NCBI RefSeq assembly: GCF_014698145.1
Contig: NZ_JACJSM010000007.1
Location: 1 to 64,000, forward strand
Direction: 5' to 3'
DNA from: Oscillatoria sp. FACHB-1406
GTDB lineage: Bacteria; Cyanobacteriota; Cyanobacteriia; Cyanobacteriales; Spirulinaceae
Length of the DNA: 64,000 nt
This document shows positions 1 to 6,887 of the stretch, piece after piece. The position numbers and the translations under genes were made by a program. How positions within the stretch are numbered: the stretch's first letter is position 1; every line of letters begins with the position of its first letter. Under the pieces are notes generated by a model. The model was not told where the DNA came from and made no database searches. It saw only the letters and a program-made list of their open reading frames with translations.

Positions 1-90
1 GAAGCACTAGCTCAAGCTTATGCTCAAGTGACTGAGCAGGATTTTCGTAACTGGTTTACACATTGCTGTTACTGTACCTCACTCACGTGA
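1..90 (+). CDS. IS630-family transposase, C-terminal end (cut by window edge)
   Basis: The first 29 codons are open from the window edge and end at a TGA (88-90). They encode the tail EALAQAYAQVTEQDFRNWF followed by THCCYCTSLT. A C-terminus of the type DFRNWFxHCxYC is characteristic of IS630-family DDE transposases of cyanobacteria. The DDE catalytic core lies outside the window, so activity cannot be judged. The stop lies inside the element's right terminal repeat (73-101), as is usual for compact IS630 elements. A toxin-antitoxin pair starts about 70 bp downstream. Confidence 0.75.
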   Translation, partial: EALAQAYAQVTEQDFRNWFTHCCYCTSLT

Positions 91-101
91 AAAACGCTAT
101 A
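73..101 (+). repeat. Right terminal inverted repeat of the IS630-type element
   Basis: The 29 bases from TGTACCTCAC to ACGCTATA form the probable right end of the element. Their reverse complement matches the left end of the small element at 46939-47089 at about 26 of 29 positions. It ends in TATA, which fits the TA target duplication of IS630 elements. A partial copy of the inner end (TGAAAAACGCTATA) also occurs at 30551-30564. Confidence 0.65.
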
Positions 102-172
102 CAATTGAAAAAAAGAAGTTGTATTCTGAAAATGTATCGCTCGTTGATAACAATATAAACTTGTTAAAAGCT

Positions 173-445
173 ATGAAAATTGTTATTGAAGAAATTGTTA
201 AGAAGCTTAATTTGTTGCCCGATATCAAAATATTCAAGGTTTTAAAGTTTATTGATTCTTTAACTTTGAATGCAAGAGAATTAGGAGGGCAGGAACTCGA
301 ACAGCCTCCTTCTCAAGAAAATGAAACATTTGAATCGCTAGCCGATTGTCTTGCTGAGGAGTTTCAATTGTACGCTGGAGTGACTATTCCTCTTTTATCG
401 GATTACGCGGTGAGTCGAGCGGGAATTTATGAGGAGCATCCTTGA
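173..445 (+). CDS. Probable antitoxin of a PIN-toxin pair
   Basis: A 90-residue protein starting MKIVIEEIVKKLNLLPD. The opening helix followed by KVLKFIDSLTL resembles the dimerising N-terminus of small cyanobacterial antitoxins, which typically begin with a KLxxLPxxKxxEVLDFI-like pattern. I chose the ATG at 173 because the protein then begins with that helix. An in-frame TTG at 119 would add 18 residues lying next to the IS630 end. Its stop overlaps the TTG start of the PIN-domain gene by four bases (442-445), a typical arrangement for translationally coupled toxin-antitoxin pairs. The DNA-binding fold could not be identified, so the role rests mainly on context. Confidence 0.6.
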   Translation: MKIVIEEIVKKLNLLPDIKIFKVLKFIDSLTLNARELGGQELEQPPSQENETFESLADCLAEEFQLYAGVTIPLLSDYAVSRAGIYEEHP

Positions 446-906
446 GCGCAGTGTATTTAGTAGATACCAATGTTTTATTGCGGTTTGCCGATCGCTCTCA
501 TCCGCTTCATCCCTCAATTAGAATTGCTGTCCGAAAGCTTTGTCAAGATGGACATACCCTCATAATTGCGTCTCAAAATTGTGTTGAATTTTGGAACGTT
601 ATTACTCGTCCTGTCGAGCGGAATGGATTTGGCTTAACACCTTCTGATGCCGATCGACTGTTGCAACTGATTGAACGCTTGTTTCCTGTATTACCCGACA
701 GTTCGGGAGTTTACCAAGAATGGCGCAGGCTAGTCGTCAGGTTTGGAGTTTCAGAAGTTCAAGTTCATGATGCTCGGTTGGTTTCGATAATGAAAGTCAA
801 TGCAATCTCGTATATTCTCACTCTCAATGCAGAAGATTTTAAGCGATACAGTTCAGAAGGAATTACGGCAGTGACACCCGAAGACGTTGTGAGAGAAATT
901 GGCTAA
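442..906 (+). CDS. PIN-domain ribonuclease toxin (VapC-like)
   Basis: A 154-residue PIN-domain protein. The N-terminal strand VYLVDTNVLLRFAD carries the first acidic residue (D8) in the canonical VDTNVLLR setting. A later stretch, VQVHDARLVSIMKVN, supplies the conserved HDARL aspartate, and ILTLNAEDFKRY matches the C-terminal TxNxxDF motif. These are the Mg2+-binding positions of VapC-type endoribonucleases, which cut tRNA or rRNA when their antitoxin is lost. The start is TTG at 442, overlapping the stop of the upstream antitoxin candidate. The protein looks complete and all expected acidic residues are present. Confidence 0.85.
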   Translation: MSAVYLVDTNVLLRFADRSHPLHPSIRIAVRKLCQDGHTLIIASQNCVEFWNVITRPVERNGFGLTPSDADRLLQLIERLFPVLPDSSGVYQEWRRLVVRFGVSEVQVHDARLVSIMKVNAISYILTLNAEDFKRYSSEGITAVTPEDVVREIG

Positions 907-951
907 TCCTAACTGTATACTGAATTGGCAATTATTTTGCTCTTCATTGGC

Positions 952-1686
952 ATGACCTTAGACTCCATCTGGAACGCCGAGCAGAGTCCGATCGAAATTG
1001 AGGAATTCGCGATCGCGCTCTACGCCCAAACCCTCGATCCCAAAATCGCTCAACCCGACTTCCTGCGCTTCAGCGGCATTATTCCCGCCGACTGGGGACT
1101 AAAAGCCGCGCCCATTCTCCAAGATAACCTCACCCAAATCGCCTTCGATAGCGGCGTAACCCTCCTCGCTCAACCGCGCACAGTCAGTTTTTCAGAAGCG
1201 ATCGCCACTAAAACGCCGTCCGCCCTAGAAGTCCCCGAACTCGCGCGCCGTTACGTCGAAAAACTGCCGAATATTCCCTATCAAGCCCTCTCCATCAACC
1301 CGAAACTGATGATCGGCTTTCCTCAACAACCCGAAGCCGCACGCGAATTCGTCCTCACCAAACTGCTCGCGGCGGGAGCTTGGCGGGAGTTTGGTATCGC
1401 TCAACCGCGCGCCAACGTTAATCTAATTTACCAACTCGAGCGCGCCCAACTGCAACTCGCGATCGAAGAAGTCCGCGTGCAACAGCCCTCGGGGGACGTA
1501 ATCGCCGCCCTACTGTTTTCCGGAAGCTTCAACTACGCCATCGAAGGCGAAACCAGCGCGATCGTCCAAGCCCAACTCCAACAACAACTTGACAATTGGG
1601 CAACAGATTTAGACACTTTTAGACAGCTAGTGCGCAAACAATTTCTGGGCAGTTCGGATCGCATCTTTCCGAACAACCTTCTGTAA
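952..1686 (+). CDS. Conserved hypothetical protein upstream of the secretion ABC transporter
   Basis: A 244-residue soluble protein with no signal peptide or membrane segment. The ATG at 952 (MTLDSIWNAEQSPIE) is preferred over an in-frame TTG at 925. I do not recognise a characterised family. Visible landmarks are a FLRFSGIIPADWGL segment, an alanine/arginine-rich middle and a glutamine-rich tail (VQAQLQQQLDNW). Codon use is GC-rich with HIP1-type GATCGC cores, like the downstream exporter and unlike the toxin-antitoxin pair before it. The 119-bp gap to the ABC transporter on the same strand allows co-transcription, so an accessory role in secretion is possible but only inferred. Confidence 0.65.
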   Translation: MTLDSIWNAEQSPIEIEEFAIALYAQTLDPKIAQPDFLRFSGIIPADWGLKAAPILQDNLTQIAFDSGVTLLAQPRTVSFSEAIATKTPSALEVPELARRYVEKLPNIPYQALSINPKLMIGFPQQPEAAREFVLTKLLAAGAWREFGIAQPRANVNLIYQLERAQLQLAIEEVRVQQPSGDVIAALLFSGSFNYAIEGETSAIVQAQLQQQLDNWATDLDTFRQLVRKQFLGSSDRIFPNNLL

Positions 1687-1805
1687 CAAATTATCATGGT
1701 GCTGTCAGTCTTCCAGCCTTTCTGGTTTATCAAAACTAATAAGCAAGCCATAATCGAAATCCCCTTAAAGCGGTAGTCGCTGATGACCGATAACCGAGAA
1801 CTGCA

Positions 1806-4802
1806 ATGACCTACACTGCCTCTACCCTCCAAGCCTTCCTGGCAGAACGGACTCCCTTCGGCGACTTGCCCCCAGCCGTCTTAGAGCAGGTTGCCGAACG
1901 CTTGCAACCCCTGCGCTACCGGATGGGGCAAACGATCGCGCTGCGCGAAAAAATGCCCGATAGCCTCATTTTGCTCTACCAAGGTCAAGCGCGCCTCCTC
2001 GGTTACGAACCCGCCACCCAAATGCCGATCGCGCTGCAACTGCTCGAACCGGGCGAAATTATCGGTTTAGCGGGGCTAATACGCGGTGTCCCCTGCGAAA
2101 CCGCGATCGCATCTACCGAATCCGTCGGCTTCAGTCTCAGCACCCAAGACTTCTTCAAACTCCTGCGCGATTACCCCGAATGGTCTTCCTACCTCCAATC
2201 CCGCCCCTACCTCATCGAAATCTTTGAAATCCTCGCTCGTCAAGAAGCCCTCGAAGCCCTAGGGGCAGCCCAACTCAAAACCATTGCCCTCAAAGCCGAC
2301 CGCCACGCCCGCATCTACTCAATCGAACCCCGCCAATCCGTCACCTCCGAACTCAACGGCGATTGTCTTTGGTTCCTCAGTAGCGGTAGCCTCGGCGACC
2401 TGCCCTCGGGCAGTTGTATCAATGTCGAAGCCGAACGCGCGCCCCTGCGCGTCACTGGCAACCGCCCCGCCCGCCTGCTGGGGCTGCGCGAGAGCGATCT
2501 CGTCGTCGAAGACGAACCCTCACCCGCCGAACCCGCGCCCCCCGAAGATATCACCGCCCCTCTCGATACCAGTTTTACCCCCGTTCCCTACGCGCCCGAC
2601 CCCGTTATCGACCTCGACGCTTCCCCTCGCGCCGAACCCGCTCGAGAGCAACGCAGAGGGCGATATCCCTTCGTGCGCGGTGGCAGTTCCTTGGAGGTCG
2701 GTCTCGCCTGCTTCCAAATGCTCTGCCAATACTTCCAAATCCCCTTCCGGCGAGAAGTCTTGCGCCGCGTCCTCGCCGACCAACTGCAACGCAACGGCAG
2801 TTTATCGCTCTATTTCTGCGGTGCAGTGGCGGAACTGCTGGGCATTAACGCTCAACTGATGGATGTTCCGGCGCGGGCGATGACGCGACTGCAAACCCCT
2901 GCTTTAGTGATGTGGCAGGATAGTTTAGCGATTCTTTATGAAATTAGCGATCGCGCCTGCGTCATTGCCGTTCCCGAAATTGGGATTCTCCGCCGCAAAC
3001 CTGCCGATTTCCTCGAAACTTGGGGCAATCGCGGTCAAGTTCTACTCCTCCAACCCACCAAAGAAACCCCCCAAGAACGTTTCGGTTTGAGTTGGTTTTG
3101 GCCCTCAATCTGGCGCTACCGCATTGTTTTGCTCGAAGTGTTTATCGCCTCTTTCTTCGTGCAACTTTTCGGGCTAGCCAACCCCTTAATCGTTCAAATT
3201 ATCATCGATCAGGTCATTGTTAAAAATACCCCCGATCTCTTACAAAGTTTGGGGTTATTTCTAATCGTGGTTGCCTTCCTCGAAGCCCTCCTTTCCACCC
3301 TACGAACGTATCTTTTTGTCGATACTACCAATCGCATCGACCTCGGTTTGGGATCGGAAATTATCGACCATTTAGTACGCTTACCCTTACGTTACTTCGA
3401 GCGCCGTCCGGTTGGGGAAGTCGCCAGTCGCGTCAACGAACTCGAAAATATTCGGTCTTTCCTCACTGGAACGGCTTTAACCGTCGTTCTCGACTCGATT
3501 TTTTCGGTGGTCTATATCGTCGTTATGGTTATCTATAGCTGGAAGCTAACGCTTGTGGCTTTAGCGGCGATTCCAGCTTTTATCTTACTAACGTTACTCT
3601 TATCGCCTACCATCCGCTCTCAAATTCGGGCTAAAGCCGAACGCAATGCCGAAACCCAAGCTTATTTAGTCGAAGTTACCTCCGGAATTCAAACCGTTAA
3701 GGCGCAGAATATCGAATTGCGATCGCGCTGGCAATGGCAAGAACGCTACGCCCGCTACGTTTCCGCTGGCTTTAAAACCGTTATTACTTCTACCTTTGCC
3801 CAATCGGCTAACAACTTCTTTAACAAATTCTCCGGTCTTGTCGTTCTCTGGGCGGGTGCATTCCTCGTTCTCGAAGGTAAACTTTCCCTCGGAGAACTGA
3901 TCGCTTTTCGCATCATCGCCGGTTACGTGACCTCGCCCTTATTGCGCCTCGCCCAACTCTGGCAAAACTTCCAGGAAGTCGGGCTATCTTTGGAACGTTT
4001 GAGCGATATTGTCGATACGCCCCAAGAAGCGGAAGCCGATCGCAATAATATCCCTCTCCCCGCGATTTCCGGCGCGATTAAGTACGAAAATGTAACCTTC
4101 CGCTTTAAAGCCAATACTGCCCCCCAGTTAGTTAACGTCAACCTCGAAATTCAACCCGGTCAATTTGTCGGGATTGTCGGACAAAGCGGCGCGGGCAAAA
4201 GTACGCTCGTGAAGTTACTTGCACGCCTTTATAATCTCGAAACCGGACGTATTTTTATCGATGGTTACGATATTGCCAAAGTTGAGTTATATTCGCTGCG
4301 GCGGCAAATTGGTGTCGTTCCTCAAGATACTTTACTGTTTGATGGAACCGTGCAAGATAATATTGCGATTAATAATCCCGATGCGAGTACCGATGAAATT
4401 ATCGAAGCGGCACAAATTGCCGCCGCTCACGATTTTATTATGGGATTGCCGAATGGATATAATACCCGCGTTGGGGAGCGCGGGGCGGGGCTTTCTGGGG
4501 GACAGAGACAGCGAATCGCGATCGCGCGCACAATCCTGCAAAGCCCGGAAATGGTCGTTCTCGACGAAGCCACCAGCGCCCTCGATTACACCACCGAACG
4601 GCAACTTTGTTCCAACCTCGCCGAAGCATTTGCCGAACGCACTGTTTTATTTGTCACTCACCGTCTCGCTACCATTAAGAATGCCGATATCATCGTCATG
4701 ATGGATAAAGGGGCTGTCGTTGAAGTCGGTTCTCACGACGATTTAATGGGATTGCGCGGGCGATATTATTCCTTGTATCAGCAACAAGAAGCCGCGCGAT
4801 AA
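1806..4802 (+). CDS. Type I secretion ABC transporter with cNMP-binding and degenerate C39 domains
   Basis: A 998-residue exporter of the HetC-like cyanobacterial type. Residues about 10-150 form a cyclic-nucleotide-binding-like domain, followed by a weaker second unit and a proline-rich linker (about 240-265). Residues about 285-410 align with peptidase C39, but the catalytic region reads SSLEVGLACFQML: valine replaces the usual cysteine, and the histidine region (MWQDSLAILYEI) lacks histidine. It should therefore bind, not cleave, its substrate, like the C39-like domain of HlyB. Membrane segments follow from about 430. The nucleotide-binding domain has Walker A GQSGAGKST, signature LSGGQRQR, Walker B MVVLDEATSALD and an H-loop THRL. 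It would energise export with the HlyD protein at 6888. Confidence 0.88.
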   Translation: MTYTASTLQAFLAERTPFGDLPPAVLEQVAERLQPLRYRMGQTIALREKMPDSLILLYQGQARLLGYEPATQMPIALQLLEPGEIIGLAGLIRGVPCETAIASTESVGFSLSTQDFFKLLRDYPEWSSYLQSRPYLIEIFEILARQEALEALGAAQLKTIALKADRHARIYSIEPRQSVTSELNGDCLWFLSSGSLGDLPSGSCINVEAERAPLRVTGNRPARLLGLRESDLVVEDEPSPAEPAPPEDITAPLDTSFTPVPYAPDPVIDLDASPRAEPAREQRRGRYPFVRGGSSLEVGLACFQMLCQYFQIPFRREVLRRVLADQLQRNGSLSLYFCGAVAELLGINAQLMDVPARAMTRLQTPALVMWQDSLAILYEISDRACVIAVPEIGILRRKPADFLETWGNRGQVLLLQPTKETPQERFGLSWFWPSIWRYRIVLLEVFIASFFVQLFGLANPLIVQIIIDQVIVKNTPDLLQSLGLFLIVVAFLEALLSTLRTYLFVDTTNRIDLGLGSEIIDHLVRLPLRYFERRPVGEVASRVNELENIRSFLTGTALTVVLDSIFSVVYIVVMVIYSWKLTLVALAAIPAFILLTLLLSPTIRSQIRAKAERNAETQAYLVEVTSGIQTVKAQNIELRSRWQWQERYARYVSAGFKTVITSTFAQSANNFFNKFSGLVVLWAGAFLVLEGKLSLGELIAFRIIAGYVTSPLLRLAQLWQNFQEVGLSLERLSDIVDTPQEAEADRNNIPLPAISGAIKYENVTFRFKANTAPQLVNVNLEIQPGQFVGIVGQSGAGKSTLVKLLARLYNLETGRIFIDGYDIAKVELYSLRRQIGVVPQDTLLFDGTVQDNIAINNPDASTDEIIEAAQIAAAHDFIMGLPNGYNTRVGERGAGLSGGQRQRIAIARTILQSPEMVVLDEATSALDYTTERQLCSNLAEAFAERTVLFVTHRLATIKNADIIVMMDKGAVVEVGSHDDLMGLRGRYYSLYQQQEAAR

Positions 4803-5006
4803 AACCCACTACTCCTCATCCTTAGAGCGGGTCAGAGAGCAAACGCAATTAATTTTTAATGGATTATTTTGAATCACTTTACCCACCCCTAAACTTCGGC
4901 GAGCATTGCTGATTTAAAATTCTCTCTTTAACTTAAAGAAATTGCAGCAATTCCCACCCGACGACTCTTGCCCCCAGTCTTTCTTCGTCGCAGCGCGCAC
5001 CTTGAC

Positions 5007-5021
5007 TATAATGCCTATAAT
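5007..5021 (+). promoter_or_regulatory. Candidate -10 elements upstream of the first small duplicated gene
   Basis: Two TATAAT hexamers (5007-5012 and 5016-5021) lie about 36-46 bases before the start at 5058. The second copy of the gene also has TATAAT at 6367-6372, about 35 bases before its start. The conserved position supports a sigma-70-type -10 box. No convincing -35 box is seen. Confidence 0.45.
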
Positions 5022-5057
5022 AGGAAGAACGACCCGGATTTAACTGGAGTGTTTTAT

Positions 5058-5258
5058 ATGGTTTCATCAGAACTCATCTCGACCTTGAAAAAGCTAAGTC
5101 GTTCGGATAAATTTCAGATCGTGCAAATCCTCATTTCGGAACTCGCACAACAAGAATCAGAACTAATTCAGCCCAACCAATCATATCCAATCTGGTCGCC
5201 CTACGATGCGTTTGAGGCAGCAGATACGATGTTGAAAGTGTTAAATGCAGCTAAGTAG
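5058..5258 (+). CDS. Small hypothetical protein, copy 1 of a duplicated gene
   Basis: A 66-residue protein starting MVSSELISTLKKLSRSDK. It is almost identical to the 71-residue protein at 6408-6623: the differences are S/L, A/V and a short extra tail AEDDA in copy 2. The helical first half (LISTLKKLSRSDKFQIVQILISEL) resembles the dimerising helix of small cyanobacterial antitoxins, and the tail contains YPIWSPYDAF. No toxin gene lies next to either copy. The ATG at 5058 is shared by both copies, so it is preferred to the longer frame opening at 4968. Function is unknown; an orphan antitoxin is one possibility. Confidence 0.65.
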   Translation: MVSSELISTLKKLSRSDKFQIVQILISELAQQESELIQPNQSYPIWSPYDAFEAADTMLKVLNAAK

Positions 5259-5286
5259 GAAGGCATAAAAAAAGTTAATAAGATAT

Positions 5287-5353
5287 GTAGGGGCGGGTTT
5301 ACCTCACATTTCTGTATACACACGAGCGACTCGATGGGAAAACCCGCCCCTAC
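5287..5353. repeat. REP-like hairpin, 14-bp perfect arms
   Basis: GTAGGGGCGGGTTT (5287-5300) is exactly inverted at 5340-5353 around a 39-base loop. The same arms recur in three more hairpins on the other side of the REP-associated transposase (6017-6083, 6097-6170, 6196-6270), so this belongs to that repeat family. Confidence 0.8.
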
Positions 5354-5433
5354 TTGTTCACTTCTCCCGCTCCGCGAGAAGCGATGCACCGAGGACTTGG
5401 ATGAATTGGTTGTTTAAATTGGTGCGTTACGGC

Positions 5434-5455
5434 GCAGATTCAAATCTGCTTTTTT
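5434..5455 (+). terminator. Hairpin plus T-tract, rho-independent terminator-like
   Basis: GCAGATT (5434-5440) pairs with AATCTGC (5443-5449) and is followed by six T residues (5450-5455). It could end plus-strand transcription from the small gene at 5058. The two-base loop is unusually tight for a terminator, so it may instead be part of the neighbouring repeat cluster. Confidence 0.45.
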
Positions 5456-5472
5456 AAAAAACTTACTCGCAC

Positions 5473-6015
5473 CTAGCGCACCCTACTAATGTTATCTTTT
5501 TCCTTTATACCGAAAATTGGATTTTCAGTATCTTCTTTCCAGCGTTGAGGATTTTCCAGAACGTATTGTCGAATTTGTTCTAAGGCGCGTTCGTCGCGAA
5601 TAATATGTTCGTAATAGTTGCGCTGCCAAACCGGAACATTCCGCATTTTACGCATTTGATTAATGCGACGCGCAGAAAAGGTTTTAAAACCCCGCACAAT
5701 CTCGCTTAAACTCTTGGCTTTTGGGGTTATAACATCGGTTAATTCAATAATACCATGAAGATGGTTTGGCATAATTGTAAAAACATCTAATTTCACTCGC
5801 TCGTGATGGCGTTCCAAATTTTCCCAGAAAGTTTTAACCGTTTTTCCATAGAGGTTTAAGTGCATTTCTCCATTCACGATTTCGCCGAAAAGAGGTTCGC
5901 GATTGTGAAGGCATAGCGTCAGAAAATAGGCACCGGGCGACGCATAATCGTATCCCGGCAGGCGAATCGAACGACGATGGTGAATTTCTGGGTTATACCG
6001 CGTGGGTTTGGACAT
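5473..6015 (-). CDS. REP-associated tyrosine transposase (RAYT, Y1/HUH superfamily)
   Basis: A 180-residue protein of the IS200-like TnpA_REP family. It has the typical opening RRSIRLPGYDYASPGAYFLTLC, the metal-binding MPNHLHGI motif (histidine-leucine-histidine) and the downstream VWQRNYYEHIIRDE segment containing the candidate catalytic tyrosine. RAYTs are single-strand DNA nucleases that act on REP palindromes. Here, REP-like hairpins with arms close to TAGGGGCGGGTTT lie on both sides (5287-5353 and 6017-6270), matching that role. All visible catalytic residues are intact. The gene sits between two copies of a small gene, suggesting it took part in the local duplication. Confidence 0.88.
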   Translation of the reverse strand: MSKPTRYNPEIHHRRSIRLPGYDYASPGAYFLTLCLHNREPLFGEIVNGEMHLNLYGKTVKTFWENLERHHERVKLDVFTIMPNHLHGIIELTDVITPKAKSLSEIVRGFKTFSARRINQMRKMRNVPVWQRNYYEHIIRDERALEQIRQYVLENPQRWKEDTENPIFGIKEKDNISRVR

Positions 6016-6016
6016 T

Positions 6017-6083
6017 GGTAGGGGCAGGTTTACCTAAAATCTCTGGTTTCATTTTATCAAATTCATTTGAAAACCTGCCCCTC
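6017..6083. repeat. REP-like hairpin next to the transposase start
   Basis: GTAGGGGCAGGTTT (from 6018) is inverted at about 6070-6082 as AAACCTGCCCC. It is a variant of the hairpin at 5287-5353 (CAGG for CGGG), with the change compensated in the other arm, so the paired structure is kept. It starts one base beyond the first codon of the REP-associated transposase. Confidence 0.75.
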
Positions 6084-6096
6084 GCCTTGATGAAAC

Positions 6097-6170
6097 CGAA
6101 AAATTGGGCGGGTTTTTAGATTCGATTTGGCACGGGGGAACGATAGGTTTTGGATAAACCCGCCACTACC
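6097..6170. repeat. REP-like element, tandem copy 1
   Basis: The unit starts CCGAAAAATTGGGCGGGTTT and ends GGATAAACCCGCCACTAC. Its GGGCGGGTTT arm is inverted as AAACCCGCC. It is followed about 26 bases later by a nearly identical unit (6196-6270). Confidence 0.75.
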
Positions 6171-6195
6171 AATTGCCGGGATTATTCCTTGAAAT

Positions 6196-6270
6196 CGGAA
6201 AATTGGGCGGGTTTTTAGATTCAATTTGGCGAGGGGGAACAATAGGTTTTGGATAAACCCGCCCCTACGA
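6196..6270. repeat. REP-like element, tandem copy 2
   Basis: Near-identical to 6097-6170, with a few substitutions in the loop (GATTCAATTTGGCGAGGG). It ends GGATAAACCCGCCCCTAC. The two form a direct tandem pair of hairpins upstream of the second small gene copy. Confidence 0.75.
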
Positions 6271-6407
6271 ATAAAAAAATTTCGCGCTTCGCGCGATGGC
6301 AGAGGGTGAGGATTTTGTTCTCTAGTTTAACGCCTGCAAGCAAGCGCGCGCTCCTGCCATAATTTCTATAATCAAGAGACGACCTGGATTTAACTGGAGT
6401 GTTTTGT

Positions 6408-6623
6408 ATGGTTTCATCAGAACTCATCTCGACCTTGAAAAAGCTGAGTCGTTTGGATAAGTTTCAGATCGTGCAAATCCTCATCTCGGAACTCGCACAA
6501 CAAGAATCAGAACTAATTCAGCCCAACCAATCTTATCCAATCTGGTCGCCCTACGATGCGTTTGAGGTAGCAGATACGATGTTGAAAGTTTTAAATGCAG
6601 CCAAAGCTGAAGACGATGCCTAA
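6408..6623 (+). CDS. Small hypothetical protein, copy 2 of a duplicated gene
   Basis: A 71-residue protein, nearly identical in protein and DNA to the product of 5058-5258. The similarity begins upstream of the start (ACCTGGATTTAACTGGAGTG here, ACCCGGATT in copy 1) and includes the TATAAT box. It carries a slightly longer tail (KAEDDA) because the first copy has a TAG after NAAK. The block between the copies holds the REP-associated transposase and its hairpins. No known domain was recognised; the N-terminal helix is antitoxin-like. Confidence 0.65.
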   Translation: MVSSELISTLKKLSRLDKFQIVQILISELAQQESELIQPNQSYPIWSPYDAFEVADTMLKVLNAAKAEDDA

Positions 6624-6887
6624 CTCCGAGCCATATCCATCCAAAAGTTTCTGAATCAGCCTATTTTTAGGGAAGGGGAGAACTCAAAGATAAAAATATT
6701 TGTGCGTTGGTCGATCCAATGATTGCCAGTGATTGCCAGAAGGTGGCAGGATATGGCATAAAAGACAGATTCCTCCATCCCGGACGCAGAAGTTAATCTT
6801 TATTAAGATTTCGATCGCATCGAGTCCTTTGCGGTTTGTCATATTGTAATGAAGATCGTTCGTCGAGTCGCAGAATAACGCATTATT

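Noticed and set aside
2414-2848. Open frames of 140-190 codons overlapping the ABC transporter gene on either strand
   Set aside because: They lie in the GC-rich linker and C39 region of a well-supported gene and have arginine/proline-rich low-complexity composition, typical of shadow frames.
1806-4802. Naming the ABC transporter hetC
   Set aside because: The domain layout is similar, but many cyanobacterial exporters share it and no heterocyst genes are adjacent; the HlyD and exoprotein genes point to general type I secretion.
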